A stretch of DNA of 64,000 nt from Sordaria brevicollis (lineage: Eukaryota; Ascomycota; Sordariomycetes; Sordariales; Sordariaceae), in assembly GCA_033439795.1 (NCBI GenBank), contig JAUTDP010000007.1, positions 434,001 through 498,000 on the forward strand. Reading direction: 5' to 3'. Positions 47,286-58,597 of the stretch are shown piece by piece; positions within the stretch are counted from its first letter, which is position 1; each line of letters starts with the position of its first letter. The notes beneath the pieces were generated by a model. It made no database searches. It saw only the letters and a program-made list of their open reading frames with translations, and was not told where the DNA came from. The translations under genes and the position numbers were made by a program.

Positions 47286-50200
47286 GACCGGCCTCTCCCC
47301 AAATTTTTCGGAAAGTGTGATGTGTGATGATCATATGTCGTTCCACGTGTCACCAGATAATTTTGATCTTGCGTTTTGCGTGCAAGATCAAGCTAGCTGT
47401 AAGGGGGCTTTGGGTGCAGTGGTGGGTGAATGAGTTGTGAGTGACAGCAAGTCGCGCAAGTGATAGATACAAGTATGTCATAGTACCGAAAGAAGGAAGA
47501 ATTTCAGGTAGTGAATGATTGAATGATCGACAGTCAGCTAGCTAGTGACAAGTGAGAGTGAGTGGTATGTTGTAGTACCGGTAGATTAGCAGTCATTAAC
47601 AGTGCACGTCGTAGTGGGAGTAAGAAGGAATACGAGATAGGGGCGGGACCGTGACGTTCATTGTGACTATATTTGTCAAAAGTACATACCACCATAGCCA
47701 TCAATGCTATGCTCGTGACCATGCTCGTGACGGACCATCGTGTTTATTCATGAATGTGAAAATGGCATTGGATTCACCTTCTCGACTGAAACCGAAGGCT
47801 TGTGGGATTCTGGATCCACATGTCAGAGATACGGAGACCTAGTTAGTAATAATCATAACCATGGTAGGACGTGTGTAGTACCGAGACTACTCCAGAGTCA
47901 GAGTCTAGAGTCTAGATGAGGGATTGTTTACGTGATATGTCAGGTCAGGTCAGGTTCTGTCAGTCGTCAGGTGATACAACACGAGATTCATCAATAAGCG
48001 AGGGGATACTACCAGTTCCAGTACCAGTTCTTGGACAAAGCAGCAAAATCCCTGCGGTCAAGCGAGGTTTGGGACCAAATTTCAAGAATTTCATTGTCGG
48101 CGTCGTTATCGTTGGCGTTGCTCAGCGTAATCCAGGTTACAAGTGATGTGGTATCTCGGCTGTATGGAGAACTGGGAGATGAAAGGTTTGTAATAGCAAA
48201 TCTCTGAGCGGGCGGCTACAAAATACAAATATGGGCCATGGTTAGTTTGATATAGAAACAATTCGCAATGATGTGATGCGAGTGTGATATCAAATTCCAT
48301 CATTCATTAATTATCATGGTGGGTATAGATGGATGGGCAGTAAAATCTGACAGCTAACGGCTTGCTGATATTACCTTGCTACCCTGTAATATGCCGGGCC
48401 CTGTTGATCTTTCTTCCCATGGCACTTGTACGGCAGGGCAATTGTCAGATCCTGAATGAATCTGATCGGATATGAATTGCCTGATGTGCCGCTCACTTTC
48501 GCAGGATGCTGAATGAATATCGAGGACGTGGATGGTGAGTGTCCGTGTGTGGGTAGTGTTGGCTAGAATGGGTGGACCAGGGGTGTGAAGCTGACTGAAC
48601 AGGCGAGCTGGGACGTCTTCCCCATTTTAGATCATTTCCCTGATTCTGATTTGATTAATATTTCCTGAACCAAAGCGAAGCAGCCATTTGGCTGTTTACT
48701 TAGTTCAATGGGGGTACAGCTCTCGAGGCATCGGGTGGTGAGCCAGTTTCTCTCGCAATCTGGATGCTCATCCTAGTTGCATCACTCTCTTGTACTTTGT
48801 CACGTTTGGTTCTTTTGTTAGCCCTGGTCATTGTCTGCCTTTAGCATTCTTTGTATGCGAGGTTCCATTTCGTCCGGTCGTATGTGGCATCTCGGTATCT
48901 AGGTACCGGTATGATCAACGCAATGGCGTTGTGCGCCTCGACAAAGCATGCGGTGGTGGGTGACTTGACTAGATTTCAACCAAGAACATCAATCCGAAGA
49001 TTAGACAGCCGCTATAGGATGCAAATACGTTAACGCTGACTCAGTCTTCCTACTGCTCTCGTTGGCTCGACTAAGAATGCCCACACTCGGTCTGCATTCG
49101 AACTGGAATTTCTGGCTTAACGTTGGTATCCGCTGGACGTTGACCGTAAGCCAAGTTTGACCAAATCCGGCTTTTTCTATCCCTCTCTTGTTTCAGAAAC
49201 AGCTTCAACTGCTGTCGAGTCAGTGAAGTAATGACAAATGAATTGGTGAGCGAGCGTATGAGAATGGATGGAAATATGCTACCCGACCACCAAGAGACAT
49301 TGCCTCTTAGCATTCGGTAGGTATTACCCGAGACTAGCCGACCTTTGCACCATTTTCGAATTACTTCATGCCACTGGCTCGGAGGTTGTTTTGTTTTGTT
49401 CTCCTCGCCGCAAATTCTTGCATCGTCTCAGGGATCTGAGCCAACACTTCGACGTCGGACCGCGAGATGACGAAAGAGTAGCAACACCTTGTTGGCCCAA
49501 GTCATGTCTTCTTGCTCCGCCCAACGAACTATTTTTTTCACCGCCAACGCTCTAGCCGCCTACATCTCATACACGCGGACGAGATGGGTCATGCCTGCTT
49601 GCAATGCTGCGGTGCTGCAGCGTGTCAGCGCTTTGCAGGAACTCGCAGGATACATGATGCGTACGCATCTCGAATATAGATGCCCAAGCAGAACGGATAG
49701 AAGTCTTCTGTGAAACGTCAATATGCCTCCTCAGCCCAAAGGTAAAAGGTTATCATGTTGTGTAACTTGAGGGCATGTGACAGCGGGCTGTGATCCGTTA
49801 CACAATACCAGACCGACATGCTGTTTGGGTACCAAGTAGCCAGGTGGATAGATCCTATATCCGATCATTTCGATATTCTCTCATAACAAGATCGGAGAGG
49901 AACGCAAGTAGCTTCGGTAAGGATCGAAACTAGAACAGTGTTCACTGTTTCTGTGGTCTGGACCCGGAGTTTACGGGGTCCAACTCAACAGTATCTCGAC
50001 GAAGCCCGAATATTCACCTGCATATATTGTTAGGTCGAGATATATTGGAGAAAAGCCAATGACAAGGCAATTGAGGATCGAGTAATGATTATTTTTGGGG
50101 CCGTTGCGGGACGAGTGGCTTGTCTACTTACCAAGACGTTGGGCTTGAGTTGATCTGCCCCGTCCTAATATCCTGCTTCACTGGCCTGGCATGCTGTGCT

Positions 50201-52104
50201 GTTTCGAGTGGCCTTGAGCTGACCAGTCTATGTAGATGATGAAAACGGGGTACATGTAGATTAGTTGAGATCATGTCTGACGAGATCTGGTGTGTCGGAA
50301 ATCGATTGCTTGATTCAGTACACTGATAGTCAGCTTCGGTACTGGTACAGTGCCCTTGTAGATCTGTCATGTATGTCATCCGGCAGTAGTTGGCTCTGGT
50401 GACCGGCGACATCTGCGTGGCGTATGGCATTATTGCCAATTGGGTCTTGATCTTCTCACCACGTCCTCTCTTGGAGTCGGGAGCCGGATCCGAGAGGGTG
50501 GTAATTCCTATGCGAGTACACACACTGACGGGCCACAGAAGATCAAACAGGGAAGATCAAACAAGTCTCAGGAAGCTGAAAGGATGCAATGAATGGTAAG
50601 GCTGAGATCAGGAAAATCGGTTGTGTGTAAGACTCTGACCATCAGCTGCACCGCTTCAGTCCGAGTCTCAGATATCAAACCACATGCTGACGACGTATGG
50701 CTGCCTTTCAAGTGTTGACAGACGAGACTGGACCGAGGTAGTCAAGATGGGTGATGCGCGCAATGAGCAAAAGCGTGAGACCCCCGCGCGTATTGTGGAG
50801 GAACGTGAAGAAAAAGAAAATGCCGAAAGGCCAGAATCTCGCCAAAATGAACTTGGCATCTTGAGGAGTGATGCGATCGAAGGGAAGTTGAAGCCAAACC
50901 GCCGGCAGAGCTCTGGCCTCAGTGTGGGATGATCACCGGGCGTGATAAGATCAGGGATGTGATTAGAGACCGGCTGGAGAATCTAGTGATGTAGCAGCCA
51001 TGCGGGCGGGGTGGTATAGGGTGGTATGCATAGTGGTGCTGATTTGACCTTCCCCTAAAAGGGGGGCTGCTTCATTTGCTAAGCCCAGTATTGCGACCTA
51101 GCACCATGCCCAGGTGTGCTAATCTGGCACCTACCGAGCCAACGACGAATCTTGATGGAGTTCAGGAGCGGCGTTGGACCCCCAAGTGATATGGATAATG
51201 GCTGGCGGTATGGGTCAGGGTTGATATGCAGTAGTTGGTCCAGTTTGTTGTCCAGTTGTTAAGGTGTCAACCCAGCAGGCGCTGGCAAGAGCTCTCTGCC
51301 ATCGGTATGGGTGGTCTCGTGGATTAAGGCGCAGACAGATATAATATAGCTGGCCGAGACTCCTGACATTCCTGAATTTCCCGTCGATGTAATTTAGTTT
51401 CGGTATTCCTTCTTCCCAGTCCGCCCAGTTTCCCATAACTGTCTCCCGGATCGTATATGGTCCTGTCGGCGTCAGCAAATTTCAGCATATGAGTTAATGT
51501 GACTCTGTAACTGGCTTTTTTTTGGGGTCAGATCCAAACGTTGATAAGTATGCACGGTTCATACGGTGTCTGGGGTCGTATTCCTCGCACAGTTTGGGAC
51601 CCTTTGCTAACGTTACAAGGTACCGCGCCAGATTCATCAACGGAGGCCTATCGTAGTTGCCGTTTTGGTCCAAAGCCATTCCAGTTAGGGTTGACAGGCG
51701 GTTGAGAGGTAACAGAGCCTCCCGATTTGGCACTGTAACTTTGTTTGCCAAGGTCACGGCTAACGCATCCGAACAATCTAGAGTCGGGGTATCTTCCGGA
51801 TCAACATATACTTGGGACCCGGCCGTTCAGCCAAGAAGTCGTGCACCAAGCCCATGACACTTGCCTGAGGGACGACGCAACATCGGACTACCTTGAACCT
51901 CCTCTAAAATTGGACTGCTGGTTCCACAAGGGAGATAAGTTGGTTGCTGCCCTCGCCGTGTTCGACAGCCGGACCGACCATCATCAACAAGAGTTCTCCT
52001 GGATTAGGGAACTCGACCTTCCTCCTCCCCTTCCTTTATATATCTGAAATCTCCCTTCCTCCCCCGGCGGAATCACAAAGACCAGTTAATCCTGATTCTC
52101 CAGG
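46507..52104. other. 5.6 kb gene-poor interval
   Basis: Only short open frames with no family signature are seen. It contains the glucanase 3' UTR, a hexamer microsatellite and small local duplications (for example GTCAGGTCAGGTCAGGT near 47.94 kb). A non-coding RNA or long regulatory region is possible but not shown. Confidence 0.5.
47250..47285. repeat. Hexamer microsatellite (AACCAG)x6
   Basis: Six exact tandem AACCAG units lie in non-coding sequence. Confidence 0.95.
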
Positions 52105-53487
52105 ATGGCTCCGTACATACAGGACACGGACATGCTGTCCAGTTCCGGGTACTGGGTGGTAGACAGGAGGATTATGATTGCACTACCCAATCCCAGCGAC
52201 GACCTGGATCCACATAGGCTTGCCCTTGAGTCACCGAAGCATGGTATCAAACACTCGTTGATGGAGGCGACTGCGCCGCTTGATACAGTCCATGACCTCT
52301 CGTTCGGCGTGGAACTCAAGTTCTTGCTTCCCCTCCTCATCGAAGGTGAACAGGATCCGGAACCCGAAGACCACAGGATGGTCAACACGACGCAGCTGAG
52401 AGACAGTGAAGCCACTCGGCGGGAACAGATTTATGAATGCATCGCCAAGTCGATAAGCCAAGCCGGGGAAAAGTCGACAACCATATCTCGAATCACAAAA
52501 GATGCAACCCATGAGCGGGCATTCTGGAAGTCGCACTGGATTGTCAAAAAAGCCAACTCGGCCGAACCCACACCAGAGCAAGAAAATCTGAAGGGCTATG
52601 TGTGGCTGTCGGTCGAAGTAAGCTCGCCGTCACTGCCAGCAAAGAATGCCGATACCAAGCATCGAATCGAGGCGGTGTTGCTTTCGCTCTTTTCGAACCA
52701 CCGTCTGGTCGCAAACTACACATGCGAAGTGCACATCCATATCGGACGAACAGACGGACAGCCCTTCAGTCTTAACACGTTGAAAAGACTGGGAACGCTG
52801 CTGTGGATGGGAGAAGAGCAAATTCGAAGCATCAGAAATCCAAGGTCGCCCAACTATCACAACAAGTATACGTGGGGTTTCGAGACAAGAAAACATAGTC
52901 GACTGGCTTTGAGAGCTCAAGAGCTCGCCCTCCGAGAGCACGGGTCAGCAGCTTGCCAAGACGGTATATCAATCGAGGATTGGCAAGTGGCGGAATTGCT
53001 CGAAACCCATCCGGAGATGCAGACCAAAGATCGGAAGGCTGTCGAGGAGCTGTGGAAAGCAGGGTCGCATGTGGAACTTGGACGGTTATTGTCGGGAGAG
53101 AACAAGCCGACCAGACGACTCGGCTTCAACTTTAGCGCATTCGGACTGGAGGATGAACGAGCACGGAACAATCCTCGGACCATGGAGTTCCGCATGATGG
53201 AAGGGACGACCAACATCGATTATATCCTGGGCTGGCTGTCCATCTGCAAGTCTTTGGCTGAGGTGGCGGTGACGATATCGGATGGTCGGTACTTCAGGGT
53301 GCTGGATCGGTTGATAGGACAGCGACATGCCCGGTCGCGGTCAGCTGGATCTCGGCGAGAGACTGTATCGGAGACACAGGGACAGAGATGCGGTCGGGAA
53401 TTTCGAGAGGTCATGGATGACCTGGGAGTGCCACGTGAGGTCTATCGAGATTTGGAAGCGAAGGTGACACTGGAAAATGAGGTTTGA
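52105..53487 (+). CDS. Putative amidoligase family protein
   Basis: It resembles the fungal 'putative amidoligase' family, relatives of the glutamine-synthetase/GCS carboxylate-amine ligase fold that form amide bonds using ATP. It is a single exon of 460 residues. Conserved blocks in order are LSFGVELKFLLP (the E of the opening strand), a helical region, GYVWLSVEVSSP, NYTCEVHIHIG (His-x-His metal/ATP block), SPNYHNKYTWGF, RRLGFNFSAFG, and RTMEFRMMEGTTN (Glu/Arg block). It then ends in helices. There is no signal peptide, so it is probably cytosolic. The substrate is unknown. It stands alone, without the peptidase or amidotransferase neighbours common in bacterial versions. The ATG used has Ala at position 2 and a purine-rich context. 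Confidence 0.8.
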   Translation: MAPYIQDTDMLSSSGYWVVDRRIMIALPNPSDDLDPHRLALESPKHGIKHSLMEATAPLDTVHDLSFGVELKFLLPLLIEGEQDPEPEDHRMVNTTQLRDSEATRREQIYECIAKSISQAGEKSTTISRITKDATHERAFWKSHWIVKKANSAEPTPEQENLKGYVWLSVEVSSPSLPAKNADTKHRIEAVLLSLFSNHRLVANYTCEVHIHIGRTDGQPFSLNTLKRLGTLLWMGEEQIRSIRNPRSPNYHNKYTWGFETRKHSRLALRAQELALREHGSAACQDGISIEDWQVAELLETHPEMQTKDRKAVEELWKAGSHVELGRLLSGENKPTRRLGFNFSAFGLEDERARNNPRTMEFRMMEGTTNIDYILGWLSICKSLAEVAVTISDGRYFRVLDRLIGQRHARSRSAGSRRETVSETQGQRCGREFREVMDDLGVPREVYRDLEAKVTLENEV

Positions 53488-54481
53488 TTAGTGGGAGGCC
53501 GAGACTCGTACAACAAGACGGGAGGGATGAAATGAGTGGAAAGCATATCAGTACTTAATAGCATTCGTGCGCATGGGCGGGAACGAGTTTGGTTGCATGG
53601 AAGCGTGTAGAGGTAGAGGTAGACGGAAGAACCGAAAGCATTGAAAGAGTTGGAGTATCACAGAGGAGGAGCTTGGCGAGAGAAATTTCAAGAGAGAGTG
53701 TTGTTGAAAAGCAACTGAAGTGGGACAGTTGACGACAAAGGTTGGATGAAGGACGAACGAATTTGAAGTTTAGGCCAGATAGACAGGGTTAAAAGAGGAA
53801 GGAGGTCTTTGGGGTTATAGCGTACTCTCTTTCACAGCATCGGCCACTCATCGGAGCAGGAGCATACGGTACGGAAATACAGTGCATTCGTTTCTTCCAC
53901 TTTGCTCCTTCCTCACCGCTGAAAGATACTGTACGCAAGGCGCGACGCCGTGTGCCCGCGACTGCCGTTATGAGTTGACACCGTCGGAATGCAGTGACGA
54001 TGCACTTCGATGTTCAGAGGAAGGAACTGAATTGAACGACGTTTACGGGGCGTACGGGCAAGTGGGTCAGCGCAGGCCTTTTGATACGCACGTCCCCCTG
54101 TCCGTCAAGGTCCTCAAAGCGCAATTGACTGCAAAACCAACCAATCACATTGCACACTCCGCAATAAGGACAGCCTTAAAGCATATTGGCACCATGCTCG
54201 CAACCATCATGACATCATTCTTCTGTTTACTTTTGAGATTGTCATACGGCCCAATTGATCAAAGAGAGAAGGAGCCGTTTGCAGAGTTCTTCACTTCAGT
54301 CCGTCAGAAGTAGGTAAGTACACTACTCAGCTCTTTCCTATTGTCGGCATTCCTGATTCCCCCTCACTTCCACTTGACCTCCACTTCTCACAACTCTCAA
54401 TTTCCTCCTTCCTCAACCTCCACCAAGGTCTGCACCATCACGTCAAACATCGACTTGTCACTTTCCGACGAACCTATCAGC
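53488..54481. other. Intergenic, probable promoter and leader of the next gene
   Basis: A 143-codon open frame at 53882-54313 begins with GTG, not ATG, and shows no family signature. I treat it as chance. The last ~180 nt are pyrimidine-rich, typical of a fungal 5' leader. Confidence 0.5.
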
Positions 54482-55694
54482 ATGGCGCCCACTACCAGAG
54501 AGGCTTCCAAGAAGGAGGAGAAGGCTACCGATGCGGCGCCTCCTGCCTCAGAGGCTGAGCCCGGATCCAAGCACAGGGTCGATCCTGACACAGAAGGCGC
54601 GAGCGAGTCGCCCAAGGCAAAGCGGACCAAGACAGAGACCACAGATGACAAACCGACGAAGAAGGAAGCCGTGGAGGCCAAGGATGTTGGTGCTGAGGCC
54701 GAAAAGACTGAGGTTCAGGACAACAAGAAAGCCGCTCAAGACGACAAGAGTGCGGTTGAGCCCCATGGTAGAGAGGACTCCGAAGCTGTGCCGTCTAGCA
54801 TCCTCGAAAAGGGCATCATCTACTTCTTCTTCCGCGGCCGGGTCAACATTGATGAGCCTTCCGCCGTAAATGAGATTGCAAGGAGCTACATCCTACTCCG
54901 CCCGATCGAGAAGGACGCCAAGCTTGGAAGCGGCCCTATTGGCGATGCTGGTAACAGCCGCTTGTGCGCCATCCCGAAGAAGACGCTGCCCCAGACCGGC
55001 AAGGACAGATGGATTTCGTTCGTCGAGAAGACCGGTGCCTCGTTTCAGCAGCTCAAGGATGAGTTCCTGACGTCCAATGACTACGAGACCAAGACAGCGG
55101 GGACCAGACACACTCCCGCCGCAACGCCTATTGCCGAGGGCGTGTACGCCATCACCAGCACTGGCTCTGATAGCCACCTCGCCTACATCCTCACCTTACC
55201 CGAGGAGCTTGGAGAGGTTCAAAAGGAGATTGGGTTGAAGCCAAAGGGCAGCTTCATCATCAGTACCAAAAATCCACAGTACCCTCCCCCGAACAATGCA
55301 CGTCTCCCAAAGGGTCCGGAGTATCCTGAGGAGTGAGTAGACCATGTCAAATTTCACCAACGATGGTCAGAGAAAAAGAAACTAATAACCAATGTTCAAC
55401 AGGGTCCTCAAAGAGTTCCGATCCCTCCGATGGATGTCCACGCTGCCTAAGCACCTCGACTATGTTAACACCCAGTTTCTGCTCGTTGGCGAGTCGTCCG
55501 GTGTGGAAAAGGCTCTTGAACCGCAAAAAGCCGATGAAAAAGAGAACAAGGAAGAACCTGCCGAAGAACTGGAGAAACTCGAGGAGGAGGATTTTCAGAG
55601 GCTCAAGGGCCTAAGCGATGACGATTCCGGTCGCATCTTTGCGGACTTGAAGGTCAACGCTGATGATTATCCCAAGCTGCAGACCACGTTCTGA
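54482..55694 (+). CDS. Conserved fungal nuclear-like protein (often labelled 'BTB domain transcription factor')
   Basis: Exon 1 is 54482-55332 and exon 2 is 55403-55694. The 70-nt intron (GTGAGT...AACAG) keeps frame and rebuilds a Glu codon, giving 380 residues. Residues 1 to about 115 are a charged, Lys/Glu/Ala-rich low-complexity region with a basic KAKRTK stretch that could be a nuclear signal. The conserved core follows: GIIYFFFRGRVNIDEPSAVN, then YILLRPI, RLCAIPKKTLP, DRWISFVEK, TAGTRHTPAATPIAEGVYAI, HLAYILTLP and GSFIISTKNP. Exon 2 adds FRSLRWMSTLPKHLDYVN and a Glu/Lys coiled-coil tail. I see no BTB fold, so the common database label looks doubtful. The function is unknown. The ATG at 54482 is the first in frame. 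Confidence 0.85.
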
Positions 55695-56418
55695 GCACAA
55701 ACTGGGGCAGCTTGAGAACGAGTTCCTAACACCCACCTAGCTTGTGTCAGCATGCCGACGCCACCTTCGTCCGTGGGCTTGAAACCAGTACTGTGTAAGC
55801 GCATAAACCACTCGAATGATTCCCTGCCCCTGTTTGTTACCTCGCCAACTTAGGTGGTGTGGTCCCAAGGACAGCAAATAACCCCTAACTTGCCCCGCAA
55901 GTGTATCTGTAGCACAGATTTCTAGACGGGCGTCAATATCCACATTCCACCTCCTCTGGCAGCAAATGACATGTTGCAGATTTTCAGGCCTGAGGGATCC
56001 TCAAGATAACTTTGTTCATTTGCACATGCGACATTTCCTATGGGAAGAGTTGATGCTATGAGGAACAGGATGTAACTAGAACCAAGCTTAACTGTCAAGC
56101 TACCGAGGACAAGAGAAAAAGTACGAAAAGCCTGCGAATAAGATGCGTCGTGAGACAGTCCTGCATGACAGGACAACGTACCAAGTATTCAAAAATGAAT
56201 CTCTGAATACTCGCAAGCATCATATATCTAATCAGTACGACGTGAATACCTACTTGAAAGTATTTGAGAACTACTACTAAAATCTATGTATACAATGGCA
56301 GTCAACTAACTGAGATCTCAAGCCGTAGATTGAAGAAGGGAAAAAAGAAGAATGACAGGGAAAAGGCAAAGGAAAGAACCTAAGCGATGTAAAAATACGG
56401 GAAAAGTTCAAAAAGCAA
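55695..56418. other. Intergenic before tRNA-Ile
   Basis: These 724 nt contain the 3' UTR of the preceding gene and the pol III terminator. No gene is supported. Confidence 0.5.
56410..56414 (-). terminator. Pol III terminator (T5) of tRNA-Ile
   Basis: Five T residues on the minus strand, 4 nt after the tRNA 3' end. Confidence 0.7.
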
Positions 56419-56514
56419 TGCCCAATAACAGGATTGAACTGTTGACCTTCGCATGGACTTGATATCAGAGGACTGATATTAGTACGACGCTCTAACCAGC
56501 TGAGCTAATCGGGC
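56419..56514 (-). tRNA. tRNA-Ile(AAU) with 22-nt intron
   Basis: The acceptor stem GCCCGAT pairs with ATTGGGC and the discriminator base is A. The D arm is GCTC-AGCTGGTTA-GAGC. The anticodon stem TCGTA pairs with TGCGA. The loop CTAATA...A gives anticodon AAT. An intron at 56455-56476, one base after the anticodon, has the canonical position. The mature tRNA is 74 nt. The T arm is AACAG-TTCAATC-CTGTT. Confidence 0.95.
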
Positions 56515-57088
56515 TTTGTTAAAAAATTGGCTAATTGCGTCATCTGATAATCTCACCTGCAGGAATTTGCGATCAGAACTCCGAAACTGTAAACTTCAAC
56601 GCCGATCAGTCCATAACTACGGCGCCAGCAAACGGAAGTCAGCGTGGTATTAGTAGATTGCTTGAATGATTTTATGATAGACTCCAATACTACTACATTC
56701 TTAATAGGACAGATTTAAGCAATGGTAACTGCGAGCTCCCCTCGGACCTCACGATCCTTCAGTCTGACTCGTCTGTTATGATTTGAAATCATCATCAGCA
56801 TGACCGTCTGTCGGGATATTAGCCCTTTTAGTCGATTTCACTCTTGCTTACTAAATGATCCCGAATTCCTTCCGTGATACCATATCACGACATCCGTCAT
56901 TCAATGCGTTCAAGTGGTACAGCGTTGGGTCTTCGTTCCGATGGCGTCGAGGGCGCCGATAGCCCGAATAATCTAACCAGGACAGTTCTCCGTTGATTTA
57001 TCAGGGTTGATGCAAAGATTATAAAACGAGTTACTTCTCCCAGAATTTGCCGGAATACAGTCAACATCCCCAAAGCCGGCTTTTCAAG
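56515..57088. other. Intergenic, promoter side of the hydrolase gene
   Basis: These 574 nt lie between tRNA-Ile and the hydrolase start. No gene is seen. Confidence 0.5.
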
Positions 57089-58393
57089 ATGCTCTCCAAC
57101 ATCCCCTCAAGCCTGTCCCTCCTTGGGGCTCTCCTCCCCTACCTACCTCCAACCCTCAGCCACGCCGCTCCCTGGCACCCATCTTCATACACCAATGTGA
57201 AATCACAAAACAACACCATCTGCAAGCCCGTCTCCTTCACTCTTACCGCCTCCGCCCAACACATCTCCCTCTCCTCCCCTCCCGATCCCACCAACTCAAC
57301 CGCCATCCTCGAAACCCTCAACCAAGCCTGGGACGGCACTATAGTCACAAACGGCACTCAAACCGTCTCCGGCACATACACCCTCAAGGCCATCTACTGC
57401 CAACCTTCCTCCCATTCCAAACCTCACAAGAAAGGAAAGAAAGACAAGGACGATGACGTCCTCCAAATCCTCCTGCACGGTGCCACCTACAACAAAACCC
57501 TCTGGTCTGGTTACGGCTTCGACTACCCCTACGACTGGCAATCCTTTGCCGCTAGCCAAGGATACCACACCTTGGCTGTTGACCGTTTATCCCACGGCGA
57601 CAATGATGCTCAAAATCTCGACCCGTTAAATGAAGTTCAAATGCCTTTGCAGACTGAACTTTTACACCAGCTTATTTCCCTTGTTAAATCCCCACCTAAA
57701 CCTAAGCCAAACACCAATGTCACCAATCCCACCACCATCTCCCTAACTCCATCCAAGAGCAACAACCCCTTACATAGAACATTCCCCAAGATCATACTAG
57801 TAGGCCACTCCCTAGGCTCCTACCTCTCCGTCTCCCTCGCCCGCTCTTACCCCCTCGACCCCACCGCTTTAATCCTCACCGGCTACAGCCACCAACTAAA
57901 CATCCCCCATGTGCGCTCAGCACCTTACTTCCCCGCCCCATTAGTCTTCCCCACCCGCTTCCCTTCTGAAAGGTACAAAAATGGGCTGGAATATTTAACC
58001 ATCGCCACCCTAGAGGGACGCACCAACGGGTTTTACTCTAACGAGACCGACGCTGCCGGTAGGGTGTACGACCCGGCAGTGGCAAGGACTGATTATGAGT
58101 ACAGCGATGCGACGACGTTAGGGGAGGTGGTTAGTTTGGGAAACTGGGGAGAGGGGGCGGGGGAGTTTGAGGGGCCCGTGTTGGTGGCTACGGGAAGGAA
58201 GGATTGGATTTGTTGTAGTCCACCTGAGGAGGCATGTGTGGAGAGGTTGTGGGAGACGGGGAGGACGTTTCCGAAGGCGAGGAGGTATGAGGTTTGGGCT
58301 CCTGAGGAGACGGGACATGATTTGACGTTGGAGTTTATTTCGGCGAGAGAGACGTTGAGGGTTGTTCATGAGTTTTTGGGGAGGGAGGTTTGA
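57089..58393 (+). CDS. Secreted alpha/beta hydrolase
   Basis: It is a single exon of 434 residues from the ATG at 57089. The frame is open 14 codons further up, but only from TTG. A signal peptide is visible (hydrophobic core LSLLGALLPYL, probable cut after TLSHA). The alpha/beta-hydrolase fold shows in ILLHGATYN (oxyanion HG), DWQSFAASQGYHTLAVDRLSHG, ILVGHSLGSYLS with nucleophile Ser241 (G-H-S-L-G), VATGRKDWIC with likely acid Asp372, and EETGHDLTLEF with His410. A Pro/Asn/Thr-rich insert lies just before the nucleophile strand. It is probably an extracellular esterase, lipase or peptidase-like enzyme. The substrate is not deducible. It is convergent with the alpha-glucuronidase gene, with 204 bp between stop codons. 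Confidence 0.87.
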   Translation: MLSNIPSSLSLLGALLPYLPPTLSHAAPWHPSSYTNVKSQNNTICKPVSFTLTASAQHISLSSPPDPTNSTAILETLNQAWDGTIVTNGTQTVSGTYTLKAIYCQPSSHSKPHKKGKKDKDDDVLQILLHGATYNKTLWSGYGFDYPYDWQSFAASQGYHTLAVDRLSHGDNDAQNLDPLNEVQMPLQTELLHQLISLVKSPPKPKPNTNVTNPTTISLTPSKSNNPLHRTFPKIILVGHSLGSYLSVSLARSYPLDPTALILTGYSHQLNIPHVRSAPYFPAPLVFPTRFPSERYKNGLEYLTIATLEGRTNGFYSNETDAAGRVYDPAVARTDYEYSDATTLGEVVSLGNWGEGAGEFEGPVLVATGRKDWICCSPPEEACVERLWETGRTFPKARRYEVWAPEETGHDLTLEFISARETLRVVHEFLGREV

Positions 58394-58597
58394 GTATCGA
58401 TGGGCAAGTACATGAGTGAAAGAGATTTCACGAGAAAAGAGAAGAGTGCAAGTAGATGCAGGGGCAGTAGTATGAGATGACCAAGGTCAGCGAAGAGGAT
58501 TGGAATGAGACCGATAGTTGTCCGTATCAAACTATAGGGTCCTTCACTGGTACACTTTCTGTACTTCAAAAGGTCATGCTGTCCAACCTTTCTACCA

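Noticed and set aside
53882..54313. 143-codon plus-strand frame upstream of the conserved nuclear-like gene
   Set aside because: It opens with GTG rather than ATG, has no family signature and lies in the probable promoter/leader.
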